NCBI RefSeq assembly: GCF_023278565.1
Contig: NC_064672.1
Coordinates: forward strand, 3,720,001 to 3,784,000
Direction of reading: 5' to 3'
From: Colletotrichum lupini
Lineage: Eukaryota > Ascomycota > Sordariomycetes > Glomerellales > Glomerellaceae
Length of the DNA stretch: 64,000 nt
In this document: piece by piece, positions 23,106-33,277 of the stretch
Layout: each line of letters starts with the position of its first letter
Position numbering within the stretch: the first letter of the stretch is position 1
Translations under genes and position numbers: made by a program
The notes under the pieces: generated by a model
Seen by the model: only the letters and a program-made list of their open reading frames with translations
Databases searched by the model: none
What the model was told of the DNA's origin: nothing

Positions 23106-24491
23106 ATGTCCGACCTGCTCCAACTGATACCTGACTTCCCTGTTAGGCAGTTTGCTGGACTGTTGCAGGCTCTGGAACGCCATCAGCTTTCCGTCACAGA
23201 TTTACTAACTCAGGATGTCGTTGACATAGGCAAGCGCACTCAACTGCCTTTGCTTGACATCAAAAGACTTTGCGCTGCCGTCGTCGATGCCCTCCATCGC
23301 GACTTTGGCTCTGCCAACGAGCCGCCAAAGGCTAGCCGGTTTCTCAAGCGCTCTCTGACGGATCTTGAGAATCAATGGTCTACCATTAGCACTCTAGACG
23401 ACTCTCTTGACCGAGCTTTGGGGGGAGGAATCCCAGCCGGCTATGTGACCGAGATCACGGGCGAAAGCGGCGCTGGAAAAACGCAATTTCTGCTATCCTT
23501 ATTGCTGGCCGTTCAATTGCCGCCGCCGTATGGCTTAGGGCGCCCGGCCATATACATCACAACAGAGGCACAGTTGTCCACCAAGCGTCTATCGCAAATA
23601 CTGTCATCCAATCCGCGGTTCGCAGACCTCTCACCGGAAGACAAGCCGTCTCTAGACGGTATCCTCAGTACTTCGACACCTGACCTTGAGTCACAGGAGC
23701 ACATTCTCCAATTTCAAGTCCCCGTAGAAGTTGAGAGGCGGAATACTGGACTCATCGTCTTGGACTCTGTCGCCTCTAACTATCGAGCCGAATTTGAGCG
23801 AGGGGCTCTTGGTAATCATGGGTCAAATATGGGAGCCCGAAGCAACGAACTCACGCGACTTGGAGCCTTGCTTAGAGAGCTGGCCCAAACATACAACTTG
23901 GCTGTTGTTGTCGCCAACCAAGTCGCGGATCGCTTCTCCAGTCCTTTTGCGCCCGTGGCGACTCCTAGAGCGGCGCCCACGGCCGCTGCTCCGAGTTTCA
24001 CTCAGGAAAGTCCACTGGCATCGCGGAGCAGAGGGCTGAGAGCTTTCTCACCGTCGGCGGTCGAACCGACATCGTCCATAGCTGAGCATGTTCGTTCTAG
24101 TATGCCTGAACCTCCCGGTCTGGATGACTTCGGCCCGCCTGCGCCTCCCGCGCTCGCATTTGACCACCAGCAACGGTGGTTCACGGGATGGGGCGACGAT
24201 CCGTTTGCAGACTATGGGCTCAAGACGCCCAGTCTAGGTCTTGTGTGGTCAACACAGATTGCGTGCCGCATCGCGCTTTTCAAGAAGCCCGTGTATGGAG
24301 TGCATCGGCACATAGAAGATGAAGCCGATGATCGGGGCATGCCGGCGCTCAAGAACTGGCGACGATGGATGAAAGTGGTCTTCGCTCCTCACTCGAGAGC
24401 TACGGGGCAGGGTTTGGATGGCGCTGTCGAGTTTTCAGTGACCATGGCTGGACTGAAAGCTGTGACCAAAAAAGAAGCCGATGACAACTGA
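23106..24491 (+). CDS. rad57: Rad57-type RecA/Rad51 paralogue, recombinational repair mediator
   Basis: Single-exon gene, 461 aa. Known role of Rad57 with Rad55: a heterodimer that stabilises Rad51 filaments during homologous recombination in the nucleus. Visible: an N-terminal helical region (about 1-70, LTQDVVDIGKRTQLPLLDIKRL, HhH-like as in Rad51 relatives); the lead-in TLDDSLDRALGGGIPAGYVTEITG typical of RecA/XRCC3; Walker A GESGAGKTQ at 119-127; YITTEAQLSTKRL about 150; Walker B-type GLIVLDSVASNYR at about 215-227; and ELTRLGALLRELAQTYNLAVVVANQV. Between ANQVADRF and SLGLVWSTQIACRIALFKK sits a Pro/Ala/Ser-rich stretch of about 80 residues, predicted disordered, longer than in yeast counterparts. 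XRCC3 versus RAD57 cannot be fully separated by eye, but the length and GGGIPAGYVTEITGESGAGKTQ-like core fit Rad57. No intron needed; first ATG used. Confidence 0.87.
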   Translation: MSDLLQLIPDFPVRQFAGLLQALERHQLSVTDLLTQDVVDIGKRTQLPLLDIKRLCAAVVDALHRDFGSANEPPKASRFLKRSLTDLENQWSTISTLDDSLDRALGGGIPAGYVTEITGESGAGKTQFLLSLLLAVQLPPPYGLGRPAIYITTEAQLSTKRLSQILSSNPRFADLSPEDKPSLDGILSTSTPDLESQEHILQFQVPVEVERRNTGLIVLDSVASNYRAEFERGALGNHGSNMGARSNELTRLGALLRELAQTYNLAVVVANQVADRFSSPFAPVATPRAAPTAAAPSFTQESPLASRSRGLRAFSPSAVEPTSSIAEHVRSSMPEPPGLDDFGPPAPPALAFDHQQRWFTGWGDDPFADYGLKTPSLGLVWSTQIACRIALFKKPVYGVHRHIEDEADDRGMPALKNWRRWMKVVFAPHSRATGQGLDGAVEFSVTMAGLKAVTKKEADDN

Positions 24492-25923
24492 AGCGGCAGC
24501 TTCTTTACAGACTTCAATATCATGAGTAGTTTCTCTAGAAGAGGAAAATTGACTGATCGGCAGTCAAAATCGACAATCTTACTACCGGCAGAGATAAAAT
24601 TGTCACGTTGATGCCTGCTTGTCATCATCATTCATCATTTGAGGCCACTCAATAGTAGTGTTGCCATCATTATCTTACAAAGCAATGGAAGTAGAAGGTG
24701 GTGCGAAGTAATAAGTCAAGGGCAGTTAGGACTCCTATCTAGTGAACTAACTTTCAGGAGGGAAGGACAAAGAGATTCATCACCTTTGGGGCTGGCAGTG
24801 CTACTTTGGAGTTCCTTTCTGACAATCATCAACCGTGTCATATATCAAAAGGGAATGGAGAGTCAGCCAAGGTCTGCACGTGTTAGTAGATATGCGGGAT
24901 GAGTGAGGTTGAAGACCTGAAAAGCTCCACATGAACCGCAGAATGTGGTGTCTTGGCACCAACGGCCTCACCCCCAGATAAAGGGATACCTGTCAAGGTC
25001 ACTGCTCTGGGGATACCCGTATTGCCCAAAACTTGCTTTATGTGGCAATGGCTCATGGAGCAAGGGTATTAGGAGATGATAGAACCGGAATTGATGGTAA
25101 GAAACGAAACAAGCTTTCCAACGTTGAAAGAGCCCCCAGATCAGATACTACCCGACATTTTGAAAGGAAACTTTCTCGCCGCAGGTCGCAGCTGCTGGCG
25201 GAGGCGTTTCATGGAAGACAAATAGCACTTGACCCCCTGATATTAAGGACTGCAGGAACGAGGACGGACCCCGGCACCTGCTTACGTACTGCATCCGGAA
25301 TCCGATGTCCCAGAAGTAGTGTGGAGGCGCAGACACCCGACCTGGAGGACGCCACTGGATAAGGACAGGCTCAACATGTCGTCCCTGCCTTGCTTGTGTG
25401 CCAGGAGCCTGCCTCCCCAAGGTCACAGAGGTGTCTGAACAGCCCCACTGGAGCCGGTCCAGAACACTAAAAAGACGTATCACGTGCTTGATCCCGTGCT
25501 GTACTAGCCTCTCCAAAGAGTTTCATTCGTCGGTGACATCTGACTGCCCAGGTCGACGTGGGTCCTTTTGTTCCTCCCGCCAGGCGGTAACCCACTGGAC
25601 ACTGCACTGGACACAGGACTCTGGGCACAGGACACCGAGCACTAAGGTAATCAGAGACTGGCACCTGACTGGTACTCTGTACACCGCGCTAGAAGCCTTG
25701 ACGTAGCAGCAGCCTGCATTTACTCCGTCCGACTCCTACCACCTCACTTGACCTGTCCTGACTCTGGCTTTGTTGCTTTCACAACCTGGAACCTCAACAC
25801 GACACCACCGAAATCCATCAACCTCCCAACACCTACACAACGTCCATATAATCGCCCAGCGCGCCTATATCCGCCGCGTCTCTCGATCCCTACCAGCCTT
25901 GATCAGATCCCCGGCTATTCACA
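24492..25923. other. Spacer: rad57 3' flank and ypt1 promoter/leader
   Basis: 1.4 kb with no supported gene. At about 25590-25640 the plus strand has a loose CACTGGACAC/CACAGGAC repetition. From about 25700 to 25923 it is C-rich with CACC/CAAC runs, as in leaders of strongly expressed fungal genes, and leads straight into the ypt1 ATG context CACAATG. Confidence 0.5.
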
Positions 25924-26982
25924 ATGAACCCCGAGTAGTACGTTGCCTCCTCCGCCTCCTCCGCCTCCTTGCCTTGCGAAACGAGGAATCCTCGGGAGTC
26001 GCCGCTAAGCTGACCTTGTTCTCTCTCACAGAGTCCCCCCCCCTCATCGATGTCGTCTTTTCGATCTTTTCGCTGCCATGGCGCGCAAAGCGCGAAAATC
26101 GCCGATATGATTTAGGTTCCACATCGATACTGACCCGACGCCAGGTACGACTACCTCTTCAAGCTTCTCCTCATCGGTGATTCCGGTGTTGGAAAGTCTT
26201 GCCTTCTGTTGCGATTCGCCGACGACACATACACCGAGTCCTACATCTCCACCATCGGTGTCGACTTTGTATGAAATCCCCCACTCTGCCGATGCCGACC
26301 GATCGGCTACTGACGATAAACCTTAGAAAATCCGCACGATAGAGCTCGATGGAAAGACGGTGAAGCTGCAAATCGTGAGTTGATCCTGGCGGAGAATGTT
26401 GTCGAGGAAATGAGGCTGTCGCAAATGCTGACATTTTTATCTACTTGGTAGTGGGATACTGCCGGTCAGGAGCGTTTCCGCACCATCACTTCCTCCTACT
26501 ACCGTGGTGCCCACGGCATCTGCGTCGTCTACGATGTCACCGACATGGACTCTTTCAACAACGTCAAGCAATGGCTCCAGGAGATCGACAGATACGCCAC
26601 CGAGGGTGTCAACAAGCTGCTCGTTGGCAACAAGAGCGATATGTCCGACAAGAAGGTTGTCGAGTACACCGTCGCCAAGGTCAGATTACCCCCGCCGGCT
26701 GTTGATGCGACACATTGCCCGACAACTCCCACTCGGACTGTAAAGTTCTTTATTTTGACCATCTGTTTGCTAACCCTCCAATAGGAATTTGCCGACAGCT
26801 TGGGCATTCCCTTCCTTGAAACCTCTGCAAAGAACGCCAGCAACGTCGAGCAGGCTTTCCTGACCATGGCCCGCCAGATCAAGGAGCGCATGGGTAGCAC
26901 GACCGCGAACAACACGAAACCCTCCGTACAGGTTGGCCCCGGCCACGGTGTCTCCTCGAACTCGGGAGGTGGCTGCTGCTAA
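25924..26982 (+). CDS. ypt1: Rab-family GTPase Ypt1 (Rab1), ER-to-Golgi traffic
   Basis: Five exons: 25924-25934, 26145-26268, 26327-26374, 26452-26679, 26785-26982; 202 aa. Exon 1 is only 11 nt (ATGAACCCCGA) and uses the donor GTAGTA; the seemingly better GTACGT three bases on would create a stop at the junction. G motifs: GDSGVGKS 15-22, switch I Thr in YISTIGVDF about 37-45, WDTAGQE 62-68, NKSD 121-124, SAK 151-153. The C-terminus is GGGCC, the double-cysteine signal for geranylgeranylation. The effector region [21 protein letters not shown] is that of Rab1/Ypt1 rather than Sec4/Rab8. Known role: tethering of COPII vesicles, Golgi function and autophagy, activated by TRAPP. Introns fall at positions common in mould ypt1 genes as far as I recall. 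No abnormal residue seen. Confidence 0.97.
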
Positions 26983-28331
26983 ATGTATCGTCCCTGATTT
27001 CTACGAAGCCCGCTTTCCTTACCTGTGTTCTATGGCATTTTACGGATTTTTCTCGGCGGAGGGGATACAGCTGGGCAGAATGGGCGAGGAAGGGAATGCA
27101 CAGCTCATGACGGTGTAGGGATCACATTTTGGCTCGGACGATGCTGTGTCGTTCGCTTTTCTCTCCTTCCGCGCAAAGGCTGCTTTCCATACTTCTACGC
27201 ATAGATGAGTGTTGATTTGGTTCGTCCCAGCTCCTTCGCACTGCACACACACAATCGACACAAGATACCTCTGTAACTGGACCCATGGCGTTGTTCACGG
27301 CAAACGACAAGGCTCCTGGTGCCTGACGGCAATTCAGAAGCCAGACTCTGGGGCGTTCGGTGGGAGACTTCTAGGGATCTCACTGAGCGCAGAGAGAATA
27401 ACAAGGTCAACTCGATGTGTATTACAAGCGTAGGCTTTGTTTTGCCGGCGTATCGTGTGCTTTGCAATCAAGCTTGGTTGGCCGGGGGGCGAGCACATAG
27501 GCAACGCAGCGGGCCGTACGTATGGGTGTCTGCGCGTTTGTTCCCAGCCACATGTCTTCTCTTTTTTTGTTTCCAATCCTTGGCGGCTGCTGCTTTTCTG
27601 GTAGATAGGGTCGAAGTAATGGGCAAGTGACGTTTTCCTTCTTGATATTGTGGCAATCGAGGGTGATGATTCCGTTTGTTTCCCAGTTCGTGAAAAGCAT
27701 CCCGCGTGAGGTCTCAGCCTGAACCAATCTAGGCGTTTGCCAACCTAGTCAACGAGCATTTGCATGTCGAACAAGAGTATGATGGGCGGCGCATACGAGG
27801 GTTTCGGATCGACCGGTCATCGGGCTCGCCTCGCGTTCGACTGTTTGCTCCGTTCTTCCACCTTCTTGGGTACCTAGGCAGTTGTACTACAACATAGCGT
27901 TAGATTTTACTCTTTACGAATCACTTGGAAGTCAAACCAGGAATCGAACCTACTCCCCAAAGTTAACATAATTGGTTTCCTACCATATATTTCAATCAGT
28001 ATCCCTTTCACTACTCATATCACAAGTACTGCCCTTTCGCATCAAAATTGTTCTTGTAGACATAGGAGAATATATTCTAACAGATATTGAATGGGTGTGG
28101 CCCATGATGAAGTGCGGAGAGAAGGTGTTACCCTTCAAGGAGGTAGCAAGTGAAGAAGGGCTGGGGACGGGTCACGGGACAAGTACTTTGCCCGGGCGTC
28201 TTTCCAGCTCTCCGCTTTGGTATCCTTCAAGCGGAGAAGTGCCATGAAATACAGAAATCGTGCAGCCGGTCGCTTGTCGTTGAGGAATACCGATTCTCTG
28301 TCCTGAAGATGTATGTCTGGCTCTGCGAGGT
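26983..28331. other. Spacer: ypt1 3' flank with a B-box-like relic
   Basis: 1.35 kb without a supported gene. At about 27935-27960 the minus strand reads GTAGG-TTCGATT-CCTGG, a T-arm/B-box-like sequence whose stem pairs in four of five positions; AAACCA and TGGTTT flank it as an imperfect short stem. No complete tRNA can be folded. Confidence 0.45.
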
Positions 28332-29040
28332 CTATCCCCACCAGGCGTGAGAGTTACGTCGTGAAGGGAGTCCACCTTCTATGCCCTTGTCGAGGATGTC
28401 GATCTTCCATCGTTTGAGTGGCTTTTTGACTAGCTTGTAATGGTTGAACCAATACTGGATCAGCGTCGAAAGTAAAAGTGAATTCGCCGGCCCGCTCAAT
28501 TCACCCGTTCTCTCACGGAAAAGGTGATCCAAGATCTCATGAGGTACGTTCGAGGAATACGGCACAATGTTCGCAGCGGCATAGCGCTGAGGCAGGGGTT
28601 GAGCATGCTCGTCGTCTGGTGTTTCTCCTAGATGCATCCACGAGCCGGTGGCGTGACACCAGCGGTGTTCGTAGGATTCGGCCAAAAAGTTTGCCATATC
28701 GGTTTCCGTCCTGGAGATTTCTGCGGATGTTTCTCGAAGAGCCGAGAGATCTTCTTCGATTTGGCAGATCTTGTAGTTCAGATCGAGCCCACCGAGACGC
28801 GCCATCGGCACATCGATGCCGTCTACCTTGAGGCGAGAAAGCTCTGGTCCCTCGATGTCTTTGAACTCGTCGAGTATCTTGTCCAAGTGTACCGAGGTTT
28901 GACGGGTTTTTTTCTAGATCCTGAGACAATCGGGCAATCTCAGAGTGCTGTTGGATGCGGTGTGGGATGTCGTTGTCAGAGGGGGTACCCGCCGGTATGA
29001 TGTCCTCGCCGAGGTCGTTACAATCTCCTAGTTGGCTCAT
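28332..29040 (-). pseudogene. Hypothetical protein gene interrupted by a one-base frameshift
   Basis: On the minus strand an ATG at 29040 opens a frame (MSQLGDCNDLGEDIIPAG..) that reads well to a 7-nt A run (plus-strand T at 28907-28913). After the run the protein-like reading continues in the next frame (HLDKILDEFKDIEGPELSRLKVDGIDVPMARLGGLDLNYKICQIEEDLSALR..) to TAG at 28332. Removing one A would give one chain of about 235 aa; no GT..AG intron can bridge the shift. The second part is acidic/amphipathic with a possible short coiled coil (ICQIEEDLSALRETSAEISRTETD) and a Trp/Tyr/Lys-rich end (YWFNHYKLVKKPLKRWKID). Alternatives: a sequencing error in the homopolymer, a genuine pseudogene, or a shorter intact gene from the in-frame ATG at 28805 (157 aa). 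Family not recognised. Confidence 0.5.
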
Positions 29041-30195
29041 CTTGTTGGTCTCGTCTTAAGTGTTGGATGATGAGTATTGGATGATGGATATCGGTTGTTG
29101 AATGTTTGGCTGATTCTCAGGGGGGAGGGAGAGACTTCGGGGTCTTGAATGCGGGCAAAGGGCAAATGGAGATGGATCTATGGCGATTTTTGGAGGCGGC
29201 ATATTGGGTTTTGTGGTTTCCCTCGACTTCCAAGTATCTTGTTATCAAAGAAAATGAACTCTTTGTGAGTCAGAAGTACCATCAAGGGTCATTTGAAAAT
29301 TCTCTCCAGTCTCCTCATACTAAATTTAACACCTTAAACTTAAATTCAGAAAATCTTACATCTCCCTAATCCTTCAGATCAGCGTTGTATTCAAATATCT
29401 ATGGAAAACTGAGATAGATACATTCGAAGCCATGTGTCGTGTAAGAAGGTGGGGGATTCTGGAGATAATTTGGGTGGGAGAGCTCAATGGTGTTGGCGGA
29501 CTTTTGAGCCGGCGTGATAACGATGTCCAGGACTTTGGTGCGTGCCCAGATGTCTTTGTGTGCAAATGCGCAACGACTTGGTCAGGCCAGATTTCAAAAG
29601 CAGTGAGTTGTTCTGGATGGAGATGTCGAAGTAGTCCGAGCTACTGGCAATTACGACCATGGTCCTGATGTTATTCTGTCTCACTTGATATTGCAGTATC
29701 CGTCGAGGCCTCTACTTTGAACGTATAGTCCCCTCGAGAGGTCCGACACAAGTCGGTTGTTTGATACCTCAAGGTGCCACCATCACTGACGCGCCAAGTA
29801 GGCGAAGTATCAACACCAAGAAGGAAGAATGCAGGCGCTCTGAAAGTTTCATTTCGTATCTATGGGAGATCTGTCCCTGGGTATTGTCCAGCCAAGACTG
29901 CAACTGAAAGATCGCGCATGTGACGCGCTCGGAACTGATGATAAGAGCAAAGAACAAGATCATCGATCTTGAAACCGAGCAGCAAGTACCCATCCATCTC
30001 TCGGCCCTCTGCCCCATTTCCCCCTTCGACATGATGTGGCTCTTCTTCTAACATGATGCAACACCTTATGCCATGGTGTTGAGACTGAATGAAACGTCGT
30101 GATGGGGTCATTTCAAGGAAAGGAAAACAAGATGCAGGGCCGAGCCATTTAGCCCTACAGATACAAGTAACGGTACAAAGTCACGGAGTGACTTA
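29041..30195. other. Spacer with weak open frames
   Basis: 1.15 kb. Short minus-strand frames at 29374-29684 and 29769-30111 read partly protein-like but in competing frames and without start, splice or domain support; at best decayed gene fragments. The rest includes the 3' flank of the 30196 gene and the promoter of the interrupted gene. Confidence 0.4.
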
Positions 30196-33100
30196 TTAAG
30201 CTAGGCCGAGAAACTTAAGGGCCTTGCGGCTGTTTCCCTTCCGGACCTGGTTCTTCTTCAAGAACATGGGCATCGAACGTCTTTCCTCGAGGTCTAGATC
30301 GCTCTCGTAGTCCATATCGACGGTTAAGATGGATGTAGCATCGCCGACGCTTTTTCTGTCGCCTCGTCGTGACTTGAATCGGCGACTCATGATTGTTTCT
30401 GCGATGGAAGAAGGTCGGGCTGAAGTTCTGATAGAGCCTGATGCCCTGTTCACGGCCTTGCGACCACTGGAGGATGGCGGAGACATCGGAGGGCTCATCG
30501 AAGCCTGAGGGAATGCCGAGAAGTTCCCGGATTGCCGCTTGCTCTTGACATTACTCTCTTCAAGCTTCTTGCTTTCTTCAGGCAAGTAAAACTTGGAGAT
30601 ATTGATCAGAGTCTTCCAGATGGTGGACACAAAAGTCGCAACTTCCGCCTCTGTTGCGGTGGATGCGAGGAGAAAGTTGGCCTTGGAAACTGCCAGCCCA
30701 TCTCGCGAAGATGTCGATGCGGCAGATCTCGATCCCTTGGACTGGAGTGAGCTTGAGCTCGATGCCAAGTCACTCACAGTAGGAATACGTCCCAAGGAGC
30801 TACCTCGAACATGAGTGAAGGGAAGTGGCTCCTTGGCCTGAGCATCAATGACTTGGGCAACTTTCATCAAATCGACGCCGACCAACTTCTGCAAAGCGAG
30901 GATGGTGGCAAGATGATCCGGAGGGTAGTCGAGAATCAGAAAACGGACTTCGGAGTGCGCAGCAAAGAAAGTCTCAAGATGAGGAATGATAAGCGTCGCC
31001 AGAAGATATGAGTTGGTGAAAGGGTTGTCTTGAGTCTGGTTGGCCAGTGGCTGTGCGGTGAAGGACTGCATCGCGTTCGCAATGAGATATCTGAGAAGTT
31101 TCGTTAGCCAAGAGACGAAAAGATCACCCAAAGAAATGAACTTACCGGAAATCCAGCCTGCCAGTCCTCGAAATGCCGCTCGACTTTGTGCCCAACTTCT
31201 CAAGCTGGCTAGTTACTCCAGAGACAAATGTTTTCTTGACTCCACGTTGCGCACCTATGGCCAGGATTTGGTCTATTCGGTGATTGTCTTTTCTTGGACT
31301 TCCACCAGGCTCAACGTCCCGGAATATCGGCTTCCACAGTGCGTCCATCTCGGGAAGCAACGGAAAGTTGAACTGAGAGAACCCTCTTCCCTTGGGTGGG
31401 AAGTAGATGTTAAGCACTGATCTGAGGGAGTTCTGCATGGCTACAGCCGTCTGACCGTGCACGGCGTTGAAATCGTGGAACTTATCCTCCGACTCGGACA
31501 CCGTGGGCGGAGGCGTATGCGCAGGCGTAGGCAGAGCTGATCTTATCACAGTCCGGGTGAAAGGCTGGACAGGCTTCGCGGTGTAGGTCGGACCCTGGTA
31601 GGAGAAAGGGTCGTACTCTTCTGTGCTGACCTTCGTCGTGGACGTGAACTGGGTGACTTCGGGCTCGGCCAGTTGCCAGGTTGGAGTCTGCGGGGTCGAT
31701 CTGTCACCATCCGCAGTAGACGTGCCGGAGGAAGCAGAAGAAGGCAGTGTAACAGGATAAACACCTTCTCTGAATGCCTTGATCATGTATTCCAGGATTG
31801 GGTCTGGACTGTCGTCCTTGAAGTGAATGACTAGGTCCTCATAGAATGGTAGTACAGGTCGGAACGGCGTCTCATTCAGTTCGACATCCTCGGCATCGGT
31901 TCCTCTGTCGACATATTTCGACCTAGACTTGGTATGCTTACGTTTGCGCAGTCTCTTCTCGGACGGTGGAGGGGGCGGCAATGCCTTGTTGACTCCCTTG
32001 TTTGGTCGGGCTGCTTTGACATAGATTGTCTTCGGGCCTTCGACGCGCTTAGCGCTACTTTCGCGTTTTTCGGCGTCTTCGATGAGTTCAACTACCGACA
32101 CAGGGCGACCCTCGGCAACCTTCTCGGCAGTAGTCTTCTCAGCGGAAAGCAACAAGTTCTCAGCGGAGGGCTTCTCATTGTGGATTTTCTCAGCAGCACT
32201 TTGCTCCTTAGGCTTCAGCCGCATGAGAGTGTCTCTATAGCGAGAGTTGCTTCGATGGAGATGGCTAATCGACTGTGATCGCTTCAAAGTCCTGGAAGAG
32301 GCGGATGACTTCATACGGACGAGTGAGGCTTGTTCGATATATATTGGCTCTGTCGAACGGATGCTGAAGACGTCAGATCTGGGAGATGCCACGTCGAGAA
32401 GGCCAGGAGGGTTAGGTGAAGAAGATGAGAATACATCATCCCGCTCATATGCCTCGCCCACACAGCTCGGAGACCGAAGTGGAGCAGTGACGATGGGTTT
32501 ACCGTCACTATCAAAGCCTTCACCGGAGACTCTTTCAAGCTCGTCGAAATTCGTGATGGCGAGCCTGGGTGTTGGGCCATGATGTGGAGTCGTAGCCTCG
32601 ACTTGCCCCTCCTCCTTGATATGATCTTCACTGAACTGGCCACCAAAGACGTAGAAGGATGCCATATCACCAAAGGTATCGGCGAAGCTATACATGGGTA
32701 GGCTCATGCTTCTCGGGCGCGGACGGCCGGCGGGAGTGGTGAGATCGATGTCGCTGGAAGGCTGTAAGTTTGCAGTTTCCCGGTCGAGAGCATCGGCAGC
32801 ACGCATAGCTCTGGTGATGGGGTCTTCGCTTATTTCCTCCGAGGTATCAAGGAATGAGCCGCTTGAGTTGGCGGGGTCCTCGAGGCCGGCAACGCCACCT
32901 TTAACAAGGTCATTGAAGATTGCTTCGGCTTTGGATATATCCCCCTCTGTCTCATTCCGAGAGATGGCTCTGATGCAGACCGTCTGCGCGCTGGGCGTAC
33001 CGCCATTCATGAAGACCAGTCTCTTACGCTTGGGGGTCGAATCCTTCAAGAATTCCAAAGCGGTGTCCCTTCTCTTGGCGACAGCATTGTGAACTCGCCT

Positions 33101-33277
33101 GACAAACTTGCGCGCTTCAAACGGCTCATCGGGGTTCTCGGGTTCGAGAAATTCCTTGACGCTGGGAAGGATGGCAATTTGCGATGATATAGGTAGAAGA
33201 CGGAGCTGAGTCGAAACGAGGTCATGGGGACCCTCGAAGGCAACGAGGCCGCCATGGTATTCAGCAGGCTCGGCCAT
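30196..33277 (-). CDS. Large, mostly disordered fungal protein of unknown function, 1008 aa
   Basis: Two exons, 33277-31146 and 31090-30196, joined by a 55-nt GTAAGT..CAG intron in phase 2. N-terminus MAEPAEYHGGLVAFEGPHDLV. An ordered N-terminal part (about 1-110) contains LRLLPISSQIAILPSVKEFLEP and RKFVRRVHNAVAKRRDTALEFL. The centre is Ser/Pro/Glu-rich with AEK repeats (SAAEKI, SAENLL, SAEKTTAEK) and a basic patch EKRLRKRKHTKSRSK. Two more ordered blocks follow: PVLPFYEDLVIHFKDDSPDPILEYMIKAFREGVYP, and NSLRSVLNIYFPPKGRGFSQFNFPLLPEMDALWKPIF running into YLIANAMQSFTAQPLANQTQDNPFTNSYLLATLIIPHLETFFAAH, a helical, hydrophobic region across the intron. The C-terminus is basic. I recall similar 'gastric mucin-like' annotations for conserved mould proteins, which carry no function. 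Several SP/TP sites suggest phosphorylation (inference). Upstream open frame begins at the first ATG. Confidence 0.88.

Noticed and set aside
29484..29684. Minus frame with VVIASSSDYFDIS, reminiscent of a fungal BTB fragment
   Set aside because: Only a few residues match and the continuation would need unsupported frame changes.
29769..30111. Minus frame reading LLLGFKIDDLVLCSYHQFRARHMRDL, vaguely like the C-terminal tail of a Zn2Cys6 cluster regulator
   Set aside because: Similarity is impressionistic, the frame is short, and there is no upstream Zn2Cys6 or other exon to support it.
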